Shown here in pieces: positions 5,758 through 9,440 of a DNA stretch of 9,440 nt. A model generated the notes under the pieces. It ran no database searches, was not told where the DNA came from, and worked only from the letters and a program-made list of their open reading frames with translations. Both the position numbers and the translations under genes were made by a program. The stretch comes from Pseudomonas sp. UBA5782 (lineage in GTDB: Bacteria; Pseudomonadota; Gammaproteobacteria; Pseudomonadales; Pseudomonadaceae): the NCBI GenBank assembly GCA_002418465.1, contig DIEE01000065.1:4157-13596 (forward strand), given 5' to 3'. Position 1 is the first letter of the stretch. Every line of letters starts with the position of its first letter.

Positions 5758-6258
5758 TCAGGCCTGGCGGCGCCGGAACAACGGTAGCGGCTGGTCGGCG
5801 GATGCCTGGTAGACCTCGGAAAAGTCCTCCAGGCCTTTCAGCGCGTCGTAGGGGTCCTTGTCCTCGCGCACGGCGAAGGCATCGAAGCCGCAGCGCTTGA
5901 GGGCGAACATCTGGTCGCGCAGCACATCGCCGATGGCGCGCACTTCGCCCGTGTAGCCATAACGGGTGCGCAGCATGTAGGCGGTGGAGGAGTGACGGCC
6001 GTCGGTGAAGGCCGGGAAGTTCAGCGCGATCACCTGGAAGTTGTCCAGCTGATCGGCGATTTCCTCGATCTCCTCTCCGGCCTCCAGCCACACGCCGAGC
6101 CCGCCATCGCGCGCCGTGAGGGCGTGCGCGTGCTCGCGCCAGAGCGCCAGCGGAACGATCAGGTCGTCGCAGTTGGGCATGCCGTCGAGCGTGGCGTCCT
6201 TGGCGAGCAGGTGCCAGGTCTCGTTGATGACCTCACCGTTCTTAATGATTCGCTGCAT
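5758..6258 (-). CDS. DUF934 protein, sulfite-reductase-associated
   Basis: A 166-residue protein of the DUF934 family, which commonly lies next to sulfite/nitrite reductase hemoprotein genes in proteobacteria. The hallmark is the central block NFPAFTDGRHSSTAYMLRTRYGYTGE followed by VRAIGDVLRDQMFALKRCGFDAF (80-128). No signal peptide or membrane segment is seen, so it is probably cytosolic. No enzymatic motif is evident; one Cys is in the conserved RCGFDAF (123) and another at 30. The ATG at 6258 is preceded by AAGGAG. The start lies inside cysI, overlapping it by 17 bp, which implies translational coupling. It may assist siroheme enzyme assembly or electron delivery, but that is inference from context. 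An in-frame upstream extension exists inside cysI but lacks a better ribosome site. Confidence 0.93.
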   Translation of the reverse strand: MQRIIKNGEVINETWHLLAKDATLDGMPNCDDLIVPLALWREHAHALTARDGGLGVWLEAGEEIEEIADQLDNFQVIALNFPAFTDGRHSSTAYMLRTRYGYTGEVRAIGDVLRDQMFALKRCGFDAFAVREDKDPYDALKGLEDFSEVYQASADQPLPLFRRRQA

Positions 6259-7900
6259 ACACACGCTCCTTGAACGGGTCGATACCAACGCGGCGGAAGG
6301 TGTCGAGGAAGCTCTCGTCGTCGCTGCGTTTTTCCACGTAGACGTTGATCAGTTTGTCGATCACGTCAGCCATGTCTTCCTGGGCGAACGACGGGCCGAG
6401 AATCTGCGCTAGGCTGGCGTCGCGACCCGAACTGCCGCCGAGCGAGACCTGATAGAACTCCTGGCCCTTCTTGTCGACGCCGAGAATGCCGATGTGGCCG
6501 ACGTGGTGATGGCCGCAGGCGTTCATGCAACCGGAGATGTTCAGGTCGATGTTGCCCAGGTCGAAGAGGTAATCGAGGTCGTCGAAACGGCGCTGGATGG
6601 CTTCGGCGATCGGGATCGACTTGGCATTGGCCAGCGAGCAGAAATCACCGCCAGGGCAGCAGATGATGTCGGTCAGCAGGCCCACGGTGGGCGTGGCGAA
6701 ACCGTGCTCGCGCAGTTCGCCCCAAAGGGTGAACAGCTGGCTCTGCTCGACGTCGGCCAGGATGATGTTCTGGTTATGGCTGTTGCGCACTTCGCCGAAG
6801 CTGTAGCGGTCGGCCAGGTCGGCGATGGCATCGAACTGCTTGTCGGTGACGTCGCCGGGCGCCACGCCGGTGGGCTTGAGCGACAGCGTCACTGCGCTGT
6901 AACCGGGCTTCTTGTGGGGAAAGACGTTGCGCGAGCGCCAGCGGCCGAAGCCTGGATGCGCGGCATCGAGTTGCGCCAGCGCGGCGTCCTGGTCTTCGAG
7001 GGCCTTGTACGCCGGGTCGACGAAGCAACTGGTGATGCGCTGCAGTTCGGCCTCGGTGAGGGTGGTCGGGCCGTCTTTCAGGTGCTCCCACTCGGCGAGC
7101 ACGCGCTCGGCGAACACTTCGGGGGTCAGTGCCTTGACCAGAATCTTGATCCGCGCCTTGTACTTGTTGTCGCGACGGCCATAGCGGTTGTACACACGCA
7201 GGATGGCGTCGAGGTAGCTGAGCAGGTGTTTCCACGGCAGGAATTCGTTGATGAAGCTGCCGACCACCGGGGTACGGCCGAGACCGCCACCGACGGAAAC
7301 GCGGAAACCCAGTTCGCCGGCGTCGTTCTTCACCGCTTCCAGGCCGATATCGTGCACTTCGATGGCGGCGCGATCACTGGCGGCACCGTTCACTGCGATC
7401 TTGAACTTGCGCGGCAGGTGGGCGAATTCCGGGTGGAAGGTCGACCACTGGCGGATGATCTCGCACCAGGGGCGCGGATCGACCAGTTCGTCCTTGGCCA
7501 CGCCGGCGAACTGATCGGTGGTGGTGTTGCGGATGCAGTTGCCGCTGGTCTGGATCGCGTGCATCTGCACGGTGGCCAGCTCGGCGAGGATTTCCGGGAT
7601 GTCTTCCAGTTCCGGCCAGTTGAATTGCACGTTCTGCCGGGTGCTGATGTGGGCGTAGCCTTTGTCGTAGTCGCGAGCGATCTTCGCCAGCATGCGTACC
7701 TGGCGGGAGGAGAGCAGACCATAAGGCACGGCGACGCGCAGCATGGGTGCGAAACGCTGGATGTAGAGGCCGTTCTGCAGGCGCAGTGGGCGGAACTCTT
7801 CACCGGACAGTTCGCCGGCAAGGTAGCGGCGGGTCTGATCGCGGAACTGCTTTACGCGGTCCTCGACGATTTTTTGATCGTACTCGTCGTATACGTACAT
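6242..7900 (-). CDS. cysI: Assimilatory sulfite reductase hemoprotein CysI
   Basis: A 552-residue siroheme/[4Fe-4S] nitrite/sulfite reductase that reduces sulfite to sulfide by six electrons for cysteine synthesis. Cluster ligands are visible as Cys415-x5-Cys421 and Cys458-x3-Cys462 (NISGCMNACGHHH). By position the basic substrate residues correspond to Arg88 (STRQNVQF), Arg124 (TSGNCIRNTT), Lys165 and Lys167 (RKFKIAV); this assignment is inference from the E. coli hemoprotein. The two-fold repeat of ferredoxin-like and NIR/SIR domains is complete. Sulfite rather than nitrite is favoured by the DUF934 partner and by recalled synteny with P. aeruginosa cysI. No cysJ flavoprotein gene is adjacent, so the electron donor may be ferredoxin or another carrier. 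The ATG at 7900 has AGGA 7 bases upstream. An unusually structured leader precedes it. Confidence 0.95.
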   Translation of the reverse strand: MYVYDEYDQKIVEDRVKQFRDQTRRYLAGELSGEEFRPLRLQNGLYIQRFAPMLRVAVPYGLLSSRQVRMLAKIARDYDKGYAHISTRQNVQFNWPELEDIPEILAELATVQMHAIQTSGNCIRNTTTDQFAGVAKDELVDPRPWCEIIRQWSTFHPEFAHLPRKFKIAVNGAASDRAAIEVHDIGLEAVKNDAGELGFRVSVGGGLGRTPVVGSFINEFLPWKHLLSYLDAILRVYNRYGRRDNKYKARIKILVKALTPEVFAERVLAEWEHLKDGPTTLTEAELQRITSCFVDPAYKALEDQDAALAQLDAAHPGFGRWRSRNVFPHKKPGYSAVTLSLKPTGVAPGDVTDKQFDAIADLADRYSFGEVRNSHNQNIILADVEQSQLFTLWGELREHGFATPTVGLLTDIICCPGGDFCSLANAKSIPIAEAIQRRFDDLDYLFDLGNIDLNISGCMNACGHHHVGHIGILGVDKKGQEFYQVSLGGSSGRDASLAQILGPSFAQEDMADVIDKLINVYVEKRSDDESFLDTFRRVGIDPFKERVYAANH

Positions 7901-7908
7901 GAGATGGT

Positions 7909-7967
7909 CCTGTTTTCAGGCTGTTCCACAGCTACTAGCGCGCACGGTCGCGCTCTCCGGAACGGAG
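7909..7967 (-). promoter_or_regulatory. Structured cysI 5' leader: four tandem stem-loops
   Basis: On the minus strand four perfect stems follow each other. In transcript order they are CTCCG/CGGAG with a 3-base loop (7967-7955), AGCGCG/CGCGCT with a 6-base loop (7954-7937), GCTGT/ACAGC with a 3-base loop (7932-7920), and CCTG/CAGG with an AAAA loop (7920-7909). The third and fourth share one base, so they may compete. The last stem contains part of the Shine-Dalgarno CAGGA. No long T-run is present, so translational rather than terminator-type control is the simpler idea. No known riboswitch class is recognised. Confidence 0.5.
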
Positions 7968-7974
7968 CCGCGGA

Positions 7975-8020
7975 AAGATACCAGCAAGCGAATATGCGCA
8001 AAAGTGATGTTTAAGCATAT
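7975..8020 (-). promoter_or_regulatory. Candidate cysI promoter with upstream inverted repeat (CysB-type site?)
   Basis: A possible -10 TATCTT (7975-7980, minus strand) has TTGCGC (7996-8001) 15 bases upstream, a short spacing typical of activator-dependent promoters. The inverted repeat ATATGC (7992-7997) and GCATAT (8015-8020) has arms 23 bp apart, about two helical turns. CysB, the LysR-type activator of sulfur assimilation, is the expected regulator in this group; assigning this site to CysB is inference. Transcription from here would start at about 7968, right at the first leader stem. Confidence 0.35.
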
Positions 8021-8061
8021 CGAAAGAACCTGTAATGCTAAGCGACGCCTGTTGTACTGGC

Positions 8062-8090
8062 TTGAGGGCAGTCGTTGCATCGACTTAACT
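8062..8090 (+). promoter_or_regulatory. Possible promoter for the 38-residue microprotein gene
   Basis: TTGAGG (8062-8067) and TTAACT (8085-8090) are separated by exactly 17 bases, ahead of an AAGGAG ribosome site at 8116-8121. The -35 is fair and the -10 poor. The unit would diverge from cysI; the 7992-8020 inverted repeat lies about 40 bp upstream of this -35 and could in principle serve both. Confidence 0.35.
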
Positions 8091-8127
8091 GAATCGGTGT
8101 CGTCGCCACGATAATAAGGAGAGCGGG

Positions 8128-8244
8128 ATGAGCGAACCGTCAGAACAAGAGCAGAGCCATGACAGCATCGTCGACGCCTGGGCGATCTTCATCCTGATCA
8201 TCATCGCGGTGAGTACCGCGGTGTTCTGGGTAAGCCACCAGTAG
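8128..8244 (+). CDS. 38-residue single-span membrane microprotein
   Basis: A 38-residue open frame starts at ATG 8128 with a strong AAGGAG site at 8116-8121, 6 bases upstream. The first 17 residues are polar and acidic (several Glu, Gln and Asp). They are followed by a hydrophobic span AWAIFILIIIAVSTAVFWV (18-36) and a short SHQ tail. The charge pattern fits a small inner-membrane protein; orientation is unclear because basic residues are almost absent. Codon use is GC-rich like its neighbours. It diverges from cysI and ends 5 bp before the stop of the converging DUF2970 gene, with no terminator between them. I do not recognise a named family. Comparable tiny membrane proteins regulate transporters or respiratory enzymes, but no such role can be assigned here. 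Confidence 0.75.
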   Translation: MSEPSEQEQSHDSIVDAWAIFILIIIAVSTAVFWVSHQ

Positions 8245-8249
8245 CTGGA

Positions 8250-8465
8250 TCAGCCTGCGAAGGCGATTACCAGTTTGACCACGGCGAGCACCAGAACCAC
8301 GAAGGTCAGCGTGAACGTCACGCCCAGGGCGATGAAATGCATCGGCTTGCCGCGGCTGAAATCGCGCGCGCGGTTCTTGCCGTTCTGCACGCCCAAGGCC
8401 GCGGCCAGCACGCTGCCGAGCATCTGGCGGAACGTCAGCGGCTTGTCGTCCGGATCGTCTGTCAT
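8250..8465 (-). CDS. DUF2970 small membrane protein
   Basis: A 71-residue protein matching the DUF2970 pattern. It has a short acidic N-terminus, then FRQMLGSVLAAALGVQNGKNRARDFSRG (12-39), which contains the characteristic GVQ...NRxRDF motif, then one hydrophobic C-terminal segment (about 43-69). It is probably an inner-membrane protein with the basic loop in the cytoplasm. The ATG at 8465 has AAGGA 8 bases upstream. The frame stays open to 8558, but those upstream starts lack a comparable ribosome site and the extra residues do not look like the family. It converges with the microprotein gene and diverges from the solute-binding protein gene. The function of the family is unknown. Confidence 0.85.
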   Translation of the reverse strand: MTDDPDDKPLTFRQMLGSVLAAALGVQNGKNRARDFSRGKPMHFIALGVTFTLTFVVLVLAVVKLVIAFAG

Positions 8466-8487
8466 CGCCTGTTCCTTTTTTTCATTC

Positions 8488-8515
8488 AGTCTAGTTGCGG
8501 CCAGCGTCGCACCAA
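8488..8515 (-). promoter_or_regulatory. Possible sigma70 promoter for the DUF2970 gene
   Basis: On the minus strand TTGGTG (8510-8515) and TAGACT (8488-8493) are 16 bases apart, each matching consensus at four of six positions. The predicted start near 8481 would give a leader of about 16 bases carrying the AAGGA ribosome site. Confidence 0.35.
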
Positions 8516-8546
8516 GGTTTACTCGATCGCTGGTCCTGCGCTGGCT

Positions 8547-8559
8547 ATTGTCCGACAAT
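8547..8559. promoter_or_regulatory. Perfect dyad ATTGTC-C-GACAAT in a divergent promoter region
   Basis: Two perfect 6-bp arms flank one central base, between the divergent DUF2970 and solute-binding-protein genes and 40 bp before the latter's ATG. It resembles a short operator and matches 11 of 13 positions of the site at 1781-1793. No regulator is identified. Confidence 0.35.
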
Positions 8560-8599
8560 TACTTTTTCATAGACGCGCGAACATGATGTGGGGGTAGAC

Positions 8600-9394
8600 A
8601 TGCAGCCTAAGCAGTTCAATAGGCCTGTCTCGCGATGGCGCGCATTCTGCTGTGGGTTGGCGCTGCTTTGCGGCGCGAGCGCCTATGGCGAACCGTTGAA
8701 CATCTATATCGGTCATGGGCAGATGCCGTTCGCCGACAACCGTCCGGGGCAGACCGGGCTGTTCGGTGAGGTGATGAACGAGCTGTGCTCGCGTCTGGCA
8801 ATGGAATGCCACGTCCGTGACGTGCCCTGGAAGCGCGTGCAGCACGACGTTGCCGAAGATCCCCGGGGCATCGTGCTCAACCTCGGCCGCACCCCGGAGC
8901 GCGAAGACAGCTTCATCTGGCTGGTCGACGTGGTGCCCACCTCCTACGTGCTGGTGAGCACTGAGCAGCCGTTCGATAGCCTGGAGCAGGCGCTGCAGGC
9001 CGGGCCGGTGGTGGTGATGGGCGGTACGCCGCGTGCCGAGGAAGTCCACGCGCGCAGCGTTCGCGGGCAGCGTGTGGTGGAAGTCACCGATCCGGAGATG
9101 GCCGCGCGCATGCTTGCTAGCCGGCGGGTGGTGGCCTGGTACGAGATCGATCTGCGCTCCCTCTATTTATGGAAACGCCTGGGCTTCGCCCATCAGCCGA
9201 TCCGCCTCGGCAAGCCGATTTCCTCGACCAAAAGCTACATCGCCGCCAGCCCGAAATTCCGCGACGCAGCGGCGTTGAGGGCGCGTATGGCGGCAGCCTT
9301 CAATGCGATGAAGCGCGACGGTAGCTGGCGCAGGATGCTGGCCGGCTACCTGGATGAGCGCAAGGTCGAGGAGCTGCTGCAGGCGGAGCTTTAA
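8600..9394 (+). CDS. Secreted solute-binding protein, SBP_bac_3 family
   Basis: A 264-residue periplasmic binding protein of the type-2 fold (PF00497-like), the kind that binds amino acids or similar small solutes. A signal peptide is clear: basic N-terminus, hydrophobic AFCCGLALLCGASA (15-28), and probable cleavage after AYG (30). The mature part begins LNIYIGHGQMPFAD (33-46), has GLFGEVMNELC (53-63), PWKRVQHDV (76-84) and R..ED (98-103), and ends with the familiar DGSWRRMLAGYLDE (240-253). Cys63 and Cys70 could form a disulfide after export. I chose ATG 8600, with weak GGGGG upstream; GTG 8588 is possible but adds only four residues. No transporter permease or ATPase gene is adjacent, so it is an orphan here and may act in sensing or with a distant transporter. 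The ligand is unknown. Confidence 0.88.
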   Translation: MQPKQFNRPVSRWRAFCCGLALLCGASAYGEPLNIYIGHGQMPFADNRPGQTGLFGEVMNELCSRLAMECHVRDVPWKRVQHDVAEDPRGIVLNLGRTPEREDSFIWLVDVVPTSYVLVSTEQPFDSLEQALQAGPVVVMGGTPRAEEVHARSVRGQRVVEVTDPEMAARMLASRRVVAWYEIDLRSLYLWKRLGFAHQPIRLGKPISSTKSYIAASPKFRDAAALRARMAAAFNAMKRDGSWRRMLAGYLDERKVEELLQAEL

Positions 9395-9404
9395 GGCCCG
9401 GCGG

Positions 9405-9440
9405 TCAGGCGCTGTGCCGGTAGCGGCCCAGCGCACCGCT
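9405..9440 (-). CDS. Possible C-terminal end of a gene entering from the right
   Basis: On the minus strand a frame open to the window edge encodes the last 11 residues SGALGRYRHSA before a TGA at 9405. It would converge on the solute-binding-protein gene with a 10-bp gap. The piece is too short to identify; it could equally be non-coding sequence. Confidence 0.2.
   Translation of the reverse strand, partial: SGALGRYRHSA

Noticed and set aside
6494..8014. A plus-strand open frame of 506 codons opposite cysI
   Set aside because: It is antisense to cysI, whose cluster and substrate motifs are all present. The translation is Val/Ala/Gly/Asp-rich with no domain, and there is no ribosome site.
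8110..8115. GATAAT as a -10 box for the microprotein gene
   Set aside because: It touches the AAGGAG ribosome site, so a transcript starting 7 bases on would lack that site.
8238..8254. Short hairpins CCAG-TAG-CTGG and GCTG-GAT-CAGC between the converging microprotein and DUF2970 genes
   Set aside because: Stems are only 4 bp, overlap each other and lack a T-run on either strand, so they do not support a terminator.
8466..8558. Longer start for the DUF2970 protein
   Set aside because: The extension crosses the probable promoter and ignores the good AAGGA site before ATG 8465; the added residues do not resemble the family.

Overview
The window looks like a piece of chromosome from a Pseudomonas-type gammaproteobacterium (Pseudomonas or a close relative such as Stutzerimonas). 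The DNA is GC-rich with strong third-position GC bias, which is why long spurious reading frames appear opposite the real genes. The gene order short-chain dehydrogenase / APH-like kinase / SCP2 / histidine phosphatase / sohB / YhdH-type reductase, then DUF934-cysI, matches what I recall of the Pseudomonas aeruginosa region just before cysI (PA1838). That comparison is from memory and was not searched. I see no insertion sequence, phage gene, CRISPR array, tRNA or rRNA.

Left block (1-3120, all minus strand): two probable transcription units lie end to end. The first starts from a consensus-like promoter at 3051-3080, next to a dyad at 3086-3101. It encodes a histidine-phosphatase-fold protein and a stand-alone SCP2 lipid-binding protein, and ends at an intrinsic terminator (1889-1915). 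The second encodes an ACAD10/11-like phosphotransferase and a short-chain dehydrogenase that runs off the left edge. A small-molecule kinase, a dehydrogenase, a lipid/acyl carrier fold and a phosphatase-like protein side by side suggest acyl-CoA or hydroxyacyl metabolism, possibly like the phosphorylation route of levulinate (Lva) and ACAD10/11 catabolism.

Middle block (3222-5754, plus strand): sohB, an inner-membrane serine protease of the SppA/S49 family, is followed 8 bp later by a YhdH/AcuI-type NADPH-dependent reductase. After an 84 bp gap comes a 126-residue orphan Rossmann-fold protein, then a perfect bidirectional terminator shared with the converging cysI unit.

Right block (5758-9440): cysI, the sulfite reductase hemoprotein, overlaps a downstream DUF934 gene by 17 bp and is probably translationally coupled to it, forming the sulfite step of cysteine biosynthesis. 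The cysI leader is unusual: four small perfect stem-loops follow one another, and the last overlaps the Shine-Dalgarno sequence. Diverging from cysI is a 38-residue single-span membrane microprotein. It converges with a small DUF2970 membrane protein, which itself diverges from a secreted orphan solute-binding protein of the SBP_bac_3 family.

Most of the window is ordinary Pseudomonas core genome. The points most worth following are the cysI leader, the 38-residue microprotein, the kinase/SDR/SCP2/phosphatase cluster, the missing second histidine in the phosphatase, the orphan Rossmann protein, and a 13-bp motif found upstream of two unrelated genes.
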